From Paludibacteraceae bacterium (GTDB lineage Bacteria > Bacteroidota > Bacteroidia > Bacteroidales > Paludibacteraceae): a DNA stretch of 47,288 bases. A model generated the notes under the pieces. It was not told where the DNA came from. It ran no database searches and saw only the letters and a program-made list of their open reading frames with translations. Shown here one piece after another: positions 24,811-33,898 of the stretch; position 1 is the first letter of the stretch, and every line of letters starts with the position of its first letter. Position numbers and translations under genes: made by a program. The stretch covers positions 1-47,288 of the forward strand of contig JAGBZD010000063.1 in the NCBI GenBank assembly GCA_017628395.1, in the 5' to 3' direction.

Positions 24811-27800
24811 ATGGGATTAGTAGAGTTTATTACTAAATTGTTTGGCAACAAGTCGCAAAAAGATATGCGCGGGATTATGCCATATGTGGAGAAAATAAAG
24901 GTTGCCTATGAGGAAATAGATGCCTTGACCAATGATGAGTTGCGTGCGCGCAGTGCAGCGTTGATGGCGCGTATCCAAGAGCGCGTAGCAGATAAGAAAG
25001 CGCGTGTCGTAGAGCTGAAAGCGAATATCGAGGCGTTGGAGATAGACAAGCGCGAGAAAGTATATAACGAAATAGACCATATAGAAAAAGATATCAAGGC
25101 AACCTATGAAATCGTGTTGCAAGAGATATTACCCGAGGTTTTCGCTATTGTCAAGAGTACCGCTCGTCGTTTTGCGCAAAACGATGAGATCGTGGTTACC
25201 GCTACTCAAATGGACCGCGATTTGGCTGCGGACACTCGCTTTGATTTTGTGGAGATTGAGGGCGACAAGGCTGTGTACTTCAATCGCTGGACTGCTGGTG
25301 GCAATGAGCATGTGTGGGATATGGTACACTACGATGTGCAACTCATTGGTGGTGTGGTACTCCATGAAGGAAAGATTGCAGAGATGGCTACGGGTGAAGG
25401 TAAAACCCTCGTGGCTACACTGCCCGTCTTCCTAAATGCAATGACCCACGAGGGTGTGCATGTGGTGACTGTCAATGATTATTTGGCAAAGCGTGACTCC
25501 GAGTGGATGGGACCTCTCTATATGTTCCACGGATTGACCGTAGATTGTATTGATAAACACAAACCAAACTCCGACGAGCGTCGTCGTGCGTATGCTTGCG
25601 ATATTACTTTCGGTACTAATAACGAGTTTGGTTTCGATTATCTTCGTGACAATATGGCCACCAGTCCAATGGATCTTGTACAGCGCGGGCATAACTATGC
25701 CATTGTAGATGAGGTGGACTCTGTTTTGATTGATGATGCGCGTACGCCATTGATTATTAGTGGTCCTGTACCAAAAGGCGAAGATCAGATGTATGATGAG
25801 TACAAGCATCGTGTAGAGCTTCTTGTTCGCACGCAAAATACCCTCACAACCAAACTGCTTGCCGAGGCAAAGGCTAAGATGAGCAGCGCAGATGAGAAAG
25901 AGAAAGAGGCAGGCGAGTTGGCACTCTTCCGCGCTTTCAAGGGTATGCCGAAGAGCAAAGCACTCATCAAGTATCTCAGCGAACCGGGCGTGAAAGTACG
26001 CTTGCAAAAGACGGAAGAGTACTATATGCAAGAAAACGAGAAGCATATGCATATCGCTACGGATGAACTCTATTTCGTTATCGATGAGAAGCATAAAACC
26101 ATAGAATTAACCGATAAGGGTATTGATACTCTCACTGGTAATATGGAAGACGCGCAGTTCTTTGTTCTTCCAGATGTGGGTAGCGAAGTGGCTGAAGTAG
26201 AGAAAGCAGGACTTACCGATGAAGAAAAACGCCAGCGCAAAGATGAGATATTGGCAAATTACAGCATCAAGTCCGAGCGCGTACACACCGTACACCAATT
26301 GCTGAAAGCATATACGCTCTTCGAGAAAGATGTGGATTATATCATCGATGACAACCAAGTGAAAATCGTGGATGAACAAACGGGTCGTGTCATGGAAGGA
26401 CGCCGATGGTCAGATGGTCTGCACCAAGCGGTGGAGGCGAAGGAAAATGTAAAAGTGGAAGCGGCTACACAGACTTTTGCAACTATCACTCTCCAAAACT
26501 ACTTCCGTATGTACAACAAACTGTCAGGTATGACTGGTACTGCGGAGACAGAGGCTGGCGAGTTCTGGAATATCTATAAACTTGATGTGGTGGTTATTCC
26601 TACCAACCGCCCTATCGCTCGTGAGGATATGAACGACCGTATCTATCGCACCAAACGCGAGAAATACAACGCCGTGATTGACGAGATTGTTGAACTGGTC
26701 AAAGCTGGTCGCCCTGTATTGGTGGGTACGACTTCGGTGGAAATCAGCGAGTTGCTGAGTAAGATGCTCAACCTGCGCAAGATTTCGCACAATGTTCTCA
26801 ATGCCAAGTTGCACCAGCGTGAGGCAGACATCGTAGCCGAAGCAGGTCGCAAGGGCATGGTGACAATTGCCACCAACATGGCAGGTCGTGGTACCGATAT
26901 CAAGCTCACCGCAGAGGTGAAGGAGGCTGGAGGTTTGGCTATCCTTGGTACAGAGCGCCACGAAAGCCGCCGTGTGGACCGTCAGCTCCGTGGTCGTGCT
27001 GGTCGTCAAGGCGATCCGGGTAGTAGTGTGTTCTTCGTTAGTATGGAGGACGACTTGATGCGTATGTTCGGCTCTGACCGTCTTGCAGGACTCATGGACC
27101 GTATGGGATTCCAAGAGGGCGAAATGATTGAGCACAAGATGATTTCAGACTCTATCGAGCGCGCACAAAAGAAGGTGGAGGAGAATAACTTCGGTATCCG
27201 TAAACGCCTCATCGAGTACGATGATGTGATGAACCAACAGCGTAATGTCATCTATGCAAAACGCCACCACGCACTCATGGGTGAGCGTATAGGTGTGGAT
27301 ATTACCAATATGATTTACGACACTGCCGACTCCTTAGTGGCGAATGCGCGTGAGGTGATGGACTACGAGGGATTGCAGATGGATGTCATGCAGGTGTTTG
27401 CTATGGAAGTGCCTTTCACTGAAGAAGAGTTCCGTTCAACTCGTGAAAATGTTCTGGCTGAGAAGTTGGCTGAAGAAGCTATGGAAACATTTAAGCGCCG
27501 CATGGAAACATTGCAAAAAGTGGCTTATCCTGTGATTAAGAAAGTCTATGAGGAGCGTGGCGCAATGTATGAAAACATATTGATTCCAATCACTGACGGT
27601 AAACGCGCCTACAATGTGGCTGTCAATCTGAAAGCTGCTTATGAGAGTGAGTGCCGTGAGGTAGTGCGTGAGTTCGAAAAGCGTATGCTCCTCTTTGTGA
27701 TTGATGACGAGTGGAAAGAGCATCTCCGTCAATTGGATGAACTCAAACAATCGGTTCAAAATGCAAGTTACGAGCAAAAAGACCCATTGTTGATTTATAA

Positions 27801-28137
27801 GTTGGAGTCGTTTAATATCTTCCGCGATATGTTGGATCGTTTCAATCGCCGTGCTATCGCTATCTTGTTGCGTGGTCAAATACCAACAAGAGACCCACAA
27901 GAGGTGCGTCAAGCACAAGCGCAACAGCGTCATGACTACTCGCGCTATCGCACACAGAAAGATGCGGTTAGTCGCGCTGCGGCTGCCAGTGGTCAAGCTG
28001 CGGCTGCCAGTCGTGATACACGCGAACAACAACGACCAGAACCACTCCGCGTAGAGAAGAAACCTCGTCCAAATGACCCATGTCCATGCGGTTCTGGCAA
28101 GAAATACAAACAATGCCACGGTAAAATGGAGGCATGA
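24811..28137 (+). CDS. secA: Preprotein translocase ATPase SecA
   Basis: 1108 residues, the motor of the Sec pathway at the inner membrane. Walker A region MATGEGKT (G195-T199), the [19 protein letters not shown] block (DEAD-like), [26 protein letters not shown] and [12 protein letters not shown] helicase motifs are all present. The linker before the tail is rich in Ala/Gln/Arg, and the C-terminus is a zinc-binding SEC-C motif ([16 protein letters not shown]). The ~200-residue extra length over E. coli SecA, including an insertion before the preprotein cross-linking domain, is normal for Bacteroidota. Its start follows the 28-bp leader element. It probably heads a transcript with lgt and four further genes; lgt begins 23 bp after the stop. 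Confidence 0.98.
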   Translation: MGLVEFITKLFGNKSQKDMRGIMPYVEKIKVAYEEIDALTNDELRARSAALMARIQERVADKKARVVELKANIEALEIDKREKVYNEIDHIEKDIKATYEIVLQEILPEVFAIVKSTARRFAQNDEIVVTATQMDRDLAADTRFDFVEIEGDKAVYFNRWTAGGNEHVWDMVHYDVQLIGGVVLHEGKIAEMATGEGKTLVATLPVFLNAMTHEGVHVVTVNDYLAKRDSEWMGPLYMFHGLTVDCIDKHKPNSDERRRAYACDITFGTNNEFGFDYLRDNMATSPMDLVQRGHNYAIVDEVDSVLIDDARTPLIISGPVPKGEDQMYDEYKHRVELLVRTQNTLTTKLLAEAKAKMSSADEKEKEAGELALFRAFKGMPKSKALIKYLSEPGVKVRLQKTEEYYMQENEKHMHIATDELYFVIDEKHKTIELTDKGIDTLTGNMEDAQFFVLPDVGSEVAEVEKAGLTDEEKRQRKDEILANYSIKSERVHTVHQLLKAYTLFEKDVDYIIDDNQVKIVDEQTGRVMEGRRWSDGLHQAVEAKENVKVEAATQTFATITLQNYFRMYNKLSGMTGTAETEAGEFWNIYKLDVVVIPTNRPIAREDMNDRIYRTKREKYNAVIDEIVELVKAGRPVLVGTTSVEISELLSKMLNLRKISHNVLNAKLHQREADIVAEAGRKGMVTIATNMAGRGTDIKLTAEVKEAGGLAILGTERHESRRVDRQLRGRAGRQGDPGSSVFFVSMEDDLMRMFGSDRLAGLMDRMGFQEGEMIEHKMISDSIERAQKKVEENNFGIRKRLIEYDDVMNQQRNVIYAKRHHALMGERIGVDITNMIYDTADSLVANAREVMDYEGLQMDVMQVFAMEVPFTEEEFRSTRENVLAEKLAEEAMETFKRRMETLQKVAYPVIKKVYEERGAMYENILIPITDGKRAYNVAVNLKAAYESECREVVREFEKRMLLFVIDDEWKEHLRQLDELKQSVQNASYEQKDPLLIYKLESFNIFRDMLDRFNRRAIAILLRGQIPTRDPQEVRQAQAQQRHDYSRYRTQKDAVSRAAAASGQAAAASRDTREQQRPEPLRVEKKPRPNDPCPCGSGKKYKQCHGKMEA

Positions 28138-28160
28138 TATTAAATTAAGAATTAAAAGTT

Positions 28161-29069
28161 ATGCTATCGGCTATCGTTTGGGACATAGACCCAATATTGG
28201 TGCACATTGGTGAGGGCGGAATCCGCTGGTATGGCTTGCTCTGGGCAATAGGTATCTATCTTTGCTATCTCATTCAAGTCAAACTCTATAAGAATGAGAA
28301 CTGTCCCGCAGAATGGACGGACAAGTTATTCATGTGGATGGTGATAGGTCTAATTATTGGCGCGAGGGTAGGACACTGCTGGTTCTATGAGTGGCATGAT
28401 GTCACCTTGCCAGGCATGACAGCCTATTGCCAGTATATGGGAATCTCTACTGAACCTGTGCAGATTTTTGGCTGGACTATTAACTACCGCAATCCATATA
28501 TTGAGCATCCATTCAAATTGTTGAAGATTTGGGAGGGCGGATTGTCAAGTCATGGTGGTGCATTTGGCTTGCTGACTGCAGCTTGGCTACTCAATAAGAA
28601 AGTTTTCTCCAAAGAACCTAAGTTCCATACTTCTTTGCTTTGGATTATGGATCGTCTTGTAGTAGGTGTCTGTGTGACAGCCACTTTGATTCGCTTGGGA
28701 AACTTGATGAACTCCGAGATTTACGGCACTCCAACAGACCTCCCTTGGGGCTTCATCTTTGTTCGTGATGGTCAGACTGTACCTTGTCATCCTACGCAAA
28801 TCTACGAAATGCTCTATTGTATTGTTGGCTTTATTGTCACATGGCTAATGTATTGGAAAGCCAAAGCGTACAAGCGCGAAGGCTTGCTCTTGGGCGTGTT
28901 CTTAGAGATTATCTTCTTTACCCGTTTCGTGTTAGAGTTTATCAAAAACGACCAAGAGTTATTCGAAGCGGGACACTTGCTCAATATGGGACAAATACTC
29001 TCCCTTCCGTTTGTTATTTGGGGTATATACCTTATTATACGCGCATATAGGCGTCCTGCATTACCTTGA
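28161..29069 (+). CDS. lgt: Prolipoprotein diacylglyceryl transferase
   Basis: 302 residues, polytopic inner-membrane enzyme that attaches diacylglycerol from phosphatidylglycerol to the lipobox cysteine of lipoproteins. Family features: GGIRWYGLLWAIG at the first membrane segment, GARVGHCWFYEW at 67-78, GGLSSHGGAFG, and the signature region ATLIRLGNLMNSEIYG. About seven membrane segments are visible. It would modify the SusD and lipoprotein products of this window. The leader (ATTAAGAATTAAAAG) is AT-rich with no Shine-Dalgarno site. The TGA stop is inside the TTGA overlap with the next gene. Confidence 0.97.
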   Translation: MLSAIVWDIDPILVHIGEGGIRWYGLLWAIGIYLCYLIQVKLYKNENCPAEWTDKLFMWMVIGLIIGARVGHCWFYEWHDVTLPGMTAYCQYMGISTEPVQIFGWTINYRNPYIEHPFKLLKIWEGGLSSHGGAFGLLTAAWLLNKKVFSKEPKFHTSLLWIMDRLVVGVCVTATLIRLGNLMNSEIYGTPTDLPWGFIFVRDGQTVPCHPTQIYEMLYCIVGFIVTWLMYWKAKAYKREGLLLGVFLEIIFFTRFVLEFIKNDQELFEAGHLLNMGQILSLPFVIWGIYLIIRAYRRPALP

Positions 29070-30475
29070 AAAAGTTGTGTAGCATATGGATATTGGTGTT
29101 GTGCCTGTCACTCCCTTTGTGGTCGCAAACCATAGAAAGTGATGTGCTGGATATCAATATGTTGCATACTTTGCAAAAAAGAGTAATCAGCGCTGATACA
29201 ACGCTTATAGATTCCTTGGCAACAGATTCGCTGACGCTCTTGTTGGCTGATACGATTGTGGTTTCAGTAGAAAATCAAGATACAATCATCGTTTTACCAG
29301 ATACTTTAGAAGCCGTAGAGGATTCTACTGCAGATGCTGACGCATGGTTGCTATATCTTGTGGCGAGGCAAAGTCAACTACTACATGCTAACGATACGAT
29401 TTGGGAAAAGTATCCTCATCCCTTGTGTATGCAACTCATGTATGTTCCTGCTGCTTTCCCTTCTTTATCGGACACTACCCAACAAAATCCGTATTCTATC
29501 CCTGCTATTCGTGCTAAGGCGCGAAGATATATCACGACCCATCATGCAGATTTGTATGTGTCGGTCAGTGATACCAACCGACTGAAGCAAATGGTACTCG
29601 AGAATTTAGAAGTACAACGAGCTATTGTCAAGGATATTCAGGAAGACCGTTTGGATATAGAGCGCGCGCTGAAATATAATGATTCGCCTTGGAAACGCGA
29701 ATTAAATCTATCGCTTCAAATAACGCAAAACTATGCTACAGAAAACTGGTATCAAGGTTCGGTGAATGCTTTTGCAATGTTGGCTTCTGCGAAAGGCAAA
29801 CTCAATTATAAAAAAAACAACCTGTCTTGGGAAAGCGTGGGCGAATGGCGAGCGGGTGTGAATACGGTTAGTGGAGATTCGTTGCGCATTGTTAATACGA
29901 CCGATGACCTTTTCCGCATAAATAGCAAAGTCGGCTATCAAGTGCACAAACATTGGTATCTTTCTACTATGGTTGAGTTTCGTACTAACTTAATGAATAA
30001 CTGGAAAAAAAATACCAATGAGTTGTCTTCTGCCTTTATGACACCAATACGATTCACATGGGGTGTCGGTATTGATTATAAGCCAATTAAGGGGTTAGAT
30101 ATCAATATATCGCCTGCTACCTATAAGGTGGTGTATGCTTTAAACGCCAATCCAGAACAGGTCAATGTAACTGACTATGGTATTGAAGAGGGCAAAGATA
30201 TCTTGAGCGAATTAGGTAGTTCTGTGCGCGTAGATTGGAAGTGGCGTCCTTTGCGAGAAGTCATCATAGAAGCCAATTTCTATTTCTTTACTAATTACAA
30301 GCGAATCGAAACGGAATTAGAAGTCGATGTTGATTTCATTATTAACCGTTATTTGTCAGCAAAAGTCATGTTGCACCCACGATACGATAGTACAGTGGAA
30401 ATCAATCCTAATAGAAAAACTAAAATACAATTCAAGGAGTTTATTAGTGTAGGTTTCTCTCATACCTTCCGCTAA
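29066..30475 (+). CDS. DUF3078 outer-membrane beta-barrel protein, TTG start
   Basis: 469 residues. The start is TTG at 29066, overlapping the lgt stop by four bases (TTGA). It gives MKKLCSIWILVLCLSLPLWSQ, a good signal peptide; no in-frame ATG fits. Residues ~20-190 are a low-similarity periplasmic part with repeated Asp/Thr runs. Residues ~205-469 match DUF3078: NLSLQITQNYATENWYQGS, LSWESVGEWRAGVNT, and a terminal strand ending GFSHTFR, which fits an outer-membrane barrel closing on an aromatic-Arg end. Function of the family is not known. A second member is at 36421. Position between lgt and fmt suggests a conserved housekeeping neighbourhood. Confidence 0.88.
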   Translation: MKKLCSIWILVLCLSLPLWSQTIESDVLDINMLHTLQKRVISADTTLIDSLATDSLTLLLADTIVVSVENQDTIIVLPDTLEAVEDSTADADAWLLYLVARQSQLLHANDTIWEKYPHPLCMQLMYVPAAFPSLSDTTQQNPYSIPAIRAKARRYITTHHADLYVSVSDTNRLKQMVLENLEVQRAIVKDIQEDRLDIERALKYNDSPWKRELNLSLQITQNYATENWYQGSVNAFAMLASAKGKLNYKKNNLSWESVGEWRAGVNTVSGDSLRIVNTTDDLFRINSKVGYQVHKHWYLSTMVEFRTNLMNNWKKNTNELSSAFMTPIRFTWGVGIDYKPIKGLDINISPATYKVVYALNANPEQVNVTDYGIEEGKDILSELGSSVRVDWKWRPLREVIIEANFYFFTNYKRIETELEVDVDFIINRYLSAKVMLHPRYDSTVEINPNRKTKIQFKEFISVGFSHTFR

Positions 30476-30519
30476 ACAACTCTACACAATGCTAAACAAC
30501 TCTACACAATGCTAAACAA
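30471..30519 (+). repeat. 20-bp direct repeat across the fmt start codon
   Basis: GCTAAACAACTCTACACAAT occurs twice in tandem (30471-30490, 30491-30510), followed by a third partial copy to 30519. Each copy is itself two similar 10-mers. The first copy contains the stop codon of the upstream gene, and the junctions supply ATG triplets, the second of which is the fmt start. Confidence 0.9.
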
Positions 30520-31453
30520 ACAATCCATACGAATCATTTACATGGGTACACCCGACTTTGCCGTTGAAAGCCTACGTGCTTTAGTGTGGGGGGGGTATAA
30601 TGTCGTGGCGGTAGTAACGATGCCCGACAAACCTGCTGGTCGTGGTCACCAATTGCAGTATTCTGCTGTAAAGCAATATGCTCTTTCTGTGGGATTGCCG
30701 CTATTGCAGCCAGAACGATTGAAAGATGAATCTTTCTTGCAAGAGTTGCGTTCGTATCGTGCTGACTTGCAGATTGTTGTTGCATTTCGCATGTTGCCGG
30801 AGGTGGTTTGGTCTATGCCCCGCTTGGGTACTTTTAATCTCCATGCTTCGCTCCTGCCACAGTACCGTGGAGCGGCTCCTATCAATTGGGCAGTTATGAA
30901 TGGAGATACCGAAACAGGAGCCACTACTTTTATGCTTCAGCATGAGATAGACACGGGTAATATCATTCTTCAACAGCGTATTCCTATCGCGCCGAATGAG
31001 AATGTGGGTTCGGTGCACGATAGACTTATGACGATGGGTGCTGGATTGGTTACACAGACTGTAGATGCAATTATAGAAGCAGAGAATAATGGTGTGGCAT
31101 TGCCAACCATTCCCCAAGACAATGCACAAGACCTTCGTCCTGCGCCAAAGATATTCAAGGATACATGCGCAATAGATTTCTCGCGTACTGCTGAGCAGAT
31201 CCGCAATCATGTGCGTGGTCTTAGTCCATATCCTGCGGCGTGGATTAGCGATATGCCTGCTAATCATCCACTTGCAGAACTTCTCAAGGGTGCTAAAGTG
31301 TATGAAGTCGCAATTGCGCAATCTGCTGAACAGAAAGGACATATTATTATTCCTTGTGCAGATGGGTATGTGGATGTGTTGGAATTGCAACTCCCAGGTA
31401 AAAAGCGTATGAATGCAGCAGCACTGCTTAATGGCTTGAAAAATAAATCGTAA
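30509..31453 (+). CDS. fmt: Methionyl-tRNA formyltransferase
   Basis: 314 residues; formylates initiator Met-tRNA using 10-formyl-tetrahydrofolate. N-terminal IRIIYMGTPDFAVESLRAL, the active-site block FNLHASLLPQYRGAAPINW and IDTGNIILQ (the catalytic Asn, His and Asp) are all present, and the C-terminal OB-like domain (residues ~205-314) is complete. The ATG at 30509 lies at the junction of a 20-bp repeat and gives the usual length before YMGTPDF. The repeat also creates a nine-codon ORF (30489-30515) that overlaps the fmt start. The end of the gene, with its TAA, lies inside the nadK leader element. Confidence 0.97.
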   Translation: MLNKQSIRIIYMGTPDFAVESLRALVWGGYNVVAVVTMPDKPAGRGHQLQYSAVKQYALSVGLPLLQPERLKDESFLQELRSYRADLQIVVAFRMLPEVVWSMPRLGTFNLHASLLPQYRGAAPINWAVMNGDTETGATTFMLQHEIDTGNIILQQRIPIAPNENVGSVHDRLMTMGAGLVTQTVDAIIEAENNGVALPTIPQDNAQDLRPAPKIFKDTCAIDFSRTAEQIRNHVRGLSPYPAAWISDMPANHPLAELLKGAKVYEVAIAQSAEQKGHIIIPCADGYVDVLELQLPGKKRMNAAALLNGLKNKS

Positions 31454-31471
31454 ATTGTCAAATTGTAAATT
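31444..31471 (+). repeat. 28-bp leader element before nadK
   Basis: TAAATC, GTAAATT, GTCAAATT and GTAAATT, ending 3 nt before the nadK ATG. It overlaps the last codons and stop of fmt. Same pattern as at 24780 and 40621. Confidence 0.75.
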
Positions 31472-31474
31472 ACT

Positions 31475-32329
31475 ATGACTATTGCAATTTTTGGAAATGC
31501 GCTTCGCTCTGAGACAATCCGTGAAGTAAAGCATATTGTTGAGTTTCTTCAGCAGCGTGGTGTGGGTATTGTTCTTTCTCGGGAATTGCGTCACGACGCC
31601 TTCTATCGTGAGTTTCCGTCGGTAGAAGATTATATTTCTCAAACTGGCGAGAGTATTGATTTTGCATTGTCGGTGGGAGGAGATGGTACATTTTTAACTA
31701 CAGCCTCGTTGATAGGACATTTAGATATTCCTATTTTCGGAATTAATTGCGGACACTTGGGCTATTTGACTGAGGGACAGGTCAATAATGTGGATGCTGT
31801 ATTGGAGTTGCTGATTACGAACAACTATACGATAGAACAGCGCAGCATGTTGGAGGTTACTTGCCAGCAGGAGGGTAAGATAGCGTTGCCTTACGCGCTT
31901 AATGAGGTGGCGGTTTTGAAGTCGGGGTTGAGTAGTATGATTACAATAGATGTTACGCTCAATGGTGAGTTTTTACACAATTATAAGGCTGATGGCTTGC
32001 TGATTGCAACACCAACAGGATCAACGGCTTATAACCTGAGTGTAGGAGGACCTCTGCTTGAACCGCATGTCAATGCTATTATTCTTACGCCAGTAGCTAC
32101 ACATAGTTTGAATATTCGTCCGTTGGTCGTGTTAGATGATAGCAAAATTGATATTAAGATTTCGAGCCGCAATGATAGTTTTTTGTTGAGTGTGGATGGT
32201 CGCAGCCAAGTGCTGAATCAAGAATTGGAACTGCATGTTGAACGCTCGCAGCGTACCATTAAATTAGTGCGTATTAATGGGCAAACATTCATGCACTCAC
32301 TCAAGGATAAATTGCATTGGGGTAAGTGA
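31475..32329 (+). CDS. nadK: NAD kinase
   Basis: 284 residues; phosphorylates NAD to NADP in the cytosol. The GGDGT phosphate-binding motif is at 68-72 (SVGGDGTFLTTA), followed by FGINCGHLGYLTEG, the NEVAV segment, and PTGSTAYNLSVGGPLLEP, all typical of the family. The length is normal. It is preceded by the 28-bp leader element shared with secA and panB and sits 21 bp after fmt, so it is in the secA-lgt-fmt transcript unless the leader brings its own signals. Confidence 0.97.
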   Translation: MTIAIFGNALRSETIREVKHIVEFLQQRGVGIVLSRELRHDAFYREFPSVEDYISQTGESIDFALSVGGDGTFLTTASLIGHLDIPIFGINCGHLGYLTEGQVNNVDAVLELLITNNYTIEQRSMLEVTCQQEGKIALPYALNEVAVLKSGLSSMITIDVTLNGEFLHNYKADGLLIATPTGSTAYNLSVGGPLLEPHVNAIILTPVATHSLNIRPLVVLDDSKIDIKISSRNDSFLLSVDGRSQVLNQELELHVERSQRTIKLVRINGQTFMHSLKDKLHWGK

Positions 32330-32345
32330 TAATTGATACTGTAAG

Positions 32346-32912
32346 ATGGTGGACTATGAAGGGATAATTAAAAAGTATTGTGCAGGAAATCAAGAACTTC
32401 TGCATATTCTTTTCACACATTCGCGTCAGGTGGCAGATCGTGCCTTGGCTATTTTGAAGTTACATCCAGAGTGGGTGGAGTCAGGAGAAATAGATCCCGT
32501 TTTCGTAGAGGAAGCGGCTATGTTGCACGATATTGGTGTCGTCTTTTGTGATGCAGCTAAGATTCATTGTTTAGGAACGCACAAGTATATTGAGCATGGT
32601 TATTTGGGGGCGAATGTGTTGCGTGAAGAGGGTTTGCCTCGACATGCTGCGGTAGCCGAACGGCACACAGGAACGGGAATAACGATTGAGCAGATTATTC
32701 AAGAGAATCTACCACTGCCTCTGCAAGATTATTCGCCTCGAACAATGGAGGAAAAACTCATTTGCTATGCCGATAAGTTTTATTCTAAAACCAAATTAGG
32801 ACAAGAGAAACCAATGTCCAAGATTCGTCAGCATATGTGGCGCTATGGATCGGATGCTGTTGCTCGATTCGATAAGATGCGAGTGCTTTTCGAACCTAAT
32901 CTCACCGTTTAA
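32346..32912 (+). CDS. HD-domain phosphohydrolase
   Basis: 188 residues. An HD-type metal-dependent phosphohydrolase: first His near residue 25 (THSRQVADRAL), the HDIG motif at 61-64 (AMLHDIGVVF), later His in GTHKYIEHG and AERHTGTGIT, and the terminal Asp in CYADKFYSK. Substrate is unknown; small HD proteins of this sort act on nucleotides or other phosphate esters. It follows nadK by 16 bp and ends the secA-led operon. The final codons run into the 11-bp repeat array, whose pattern begins within them. Confidence 0.88.
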   Translation: MVDYEGIIKKYCAGNQELLHILFTHSRQVADRALAILKLHPEWVESGEIDPVFVEEAAMLHDIGVVFCDAAKIHCLGTHKYIEHGYLGANVLREEGLPRHAAVAERHTGTGITIEQIIQENLPLPLQDYSPRTMEEKLICYADKFYSKTKLGQEKPMSKIRQHMWRYGSDAVARFDKMRVLFEPNLTV

Positions 32913-33078
32913 TTCTCCGTTAAATCCCCGTTAATTCTCCCTTTAATCCATTGGTTTGCCACCTGTTTGCCCCTCACTTGCCTGCTATCTTCATCGTGAC
33001 CTCATCGTGACCTCATCGTGACTTCATCGTGACCTTATCGTGACCTCACCGAAACTTTACCGTACTTTCACCGAGACT
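32909..33078. repeat. Long array with an 11-bp period, about 15 units in sub-families
   Basis: Units in order: TTAATTCTCCG, TTAAATCCCCG, TTAATTCTCCC, a looser set TTTAATCCATT, GGTTTGCCACC, TGTTTGCCCCT, CACTTGCCTGC, then a 5-bp break, then TCATCGTGACC (twice), TCATCGTGACT, TCATCGTGACC, TTATCGTGACC, TCACCGAAACT, TTACCGTACTT and TCACCGAGACT. The spacing stays at 11 bp although the unit changes. This shifts the reading frame at each step, so the array is not coding. It fills most of the 263-bp gap before pdxJ. Function unknown. Confidence 0.85.
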
Positions 33079-33126
33079 TCCTTGATGGATGCACGAGTGT
33101 TTTGTTCACTTTTTTTGAGGAAATTT

Positions 33127-33159
33127 AGCACATATCTTGCATATGTGCTTTTTTTTTTG
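33127..33159 (+). terminator. Perfect 9-bp inverted repeat with T-run, likely terminator
   Basis: AGCACATAT, loop CTTGC, ATATGTGCT, then ten T residues. As RNA this is a classic intrinsic terminator for the upstream operon. The same DNA carries the -33 box of the pdxJ promoter in its loop, so terminator and promoter overlap. Confidence 0.7.
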
Positions 33160-33167
33160 TACCTTTG
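33137..33167 (+). promoter_or_regulatory. Bacteroidota promoter for pdxJ
   Basis: -33 TTG at 33137-33139 (TTGCATATGTGC context), 20-bp spacer, -7 TACCTTTG at 33160-33167. The pdxJ ATG is only 8 bp past the -7 box, so the transcript should be leaderless or nearly so. Confidence 0.8.
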
Positions 33168-33175
33168 CAGCGATT

Positions 33176-33898
33176 ATGACTCGATTAAGTGTAAATATAA
33201 ATAAGGTAGCTACTCTGCGTAATGCACGCGGTGGTAATTTGCCTAATGTGGAGGCATTCGCGCAAGCTTGTGAATCGTATGGCGCGGCTGGTATCACTGT
33301 TCATCCCCGTCCTGATGAGAGGCACATCACACGCAAGGATGTCTATGATATTAAGGCGAATATCGTTCAGGAGTTTAATATCGAAGGAAATCCTGAACCT
33401 GCGTTTATTGACCTTGTCTTGGATGTGAAGCCTGCGCAGGTGACTCTTGTGCCTGACGCGCCTAATCAACTTACCAGTAATCATGGTTGGGATACCAAAA
33501 CCCACCTCGCCAAACTCTCCGCTATTATTCAGCGTTTCAAGAATGTAGGAATCCGTGTTTCTGTTTTTGTGGATCCTGATCCTGAAATGGTAGAGTATGC
33601 GCATAAGGCGGGAGCCGATCGTGTTGAACTCTATACAGGTCCTTATGCTGAATTATATCCCGAAGACCCTGATAAGGCGATTGAGATGTATCGCCCTGCG
33701 GCGTTGAAAGCCAAAGAGTTAGGACTTGGGCTTAATGCGGGACATGATCTTAATTTGCAAAACCTCAGTGCTTTCGTCCAAGCTTTCCCTTGGTTGGATG
33801 AGGTGAGTATAGGTCAAGCGCTCATTGCGGATGCGCTGTACTTAGGATTAAAAGAAACTATTAAACAATACAAATATGCTCTTTCAAATTCAAACTAA
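33176..33898 (+). CDS. pdxJ: Pyridoxine 5'-phosphate synthase
   Basis: 240 residues; condenses 1-deoxy-xylulose-5-phosphate with 3-amino-2-oxopropyl phosphate to pyridoxine 5'-phosphate, the last ring-forming step of the DXP-dependent vitamin B6 pathway. MTRLSVNINKVATLRNARGG, GITVHPRPDERHITRKDV, VTLVPD and GLGLNAGHDLN are family blocks. ATG 33176 is set by the conserved start MTxLSVNINK; a 13-residue upstream extension is possible on paper but would start upstream of the predicted transcript. Its end overlaps the probable start of the exbB-like gene. Confidence 0.97.
   Translation: MTRLSVNINKVATLRNARGGNLPNVEAFAQACESYGAAGITVHPRPDERHITRKDVYDIKANIVQEFNIEGNPEPAFIDLVLDVKPAQVTLVPDAPNQLTSNHGWDTKTHLAKLSAIIQRFKNVGIRVSVFVDPDPEMVEYAHKAGADRVELYTGPYAELYPEDPDKAIEMYRPAALKAKELGLGLNAGHDLNLQNLSAFVQAFPWLDEVSIGQALIADALYLGLKETIKQYKYALSNSN

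Noticed and set aside
32909-33078. The 11-bp array as a CRISPR array
   Set aside because: Units are contiguous with no spacers, and no cas genes are near.
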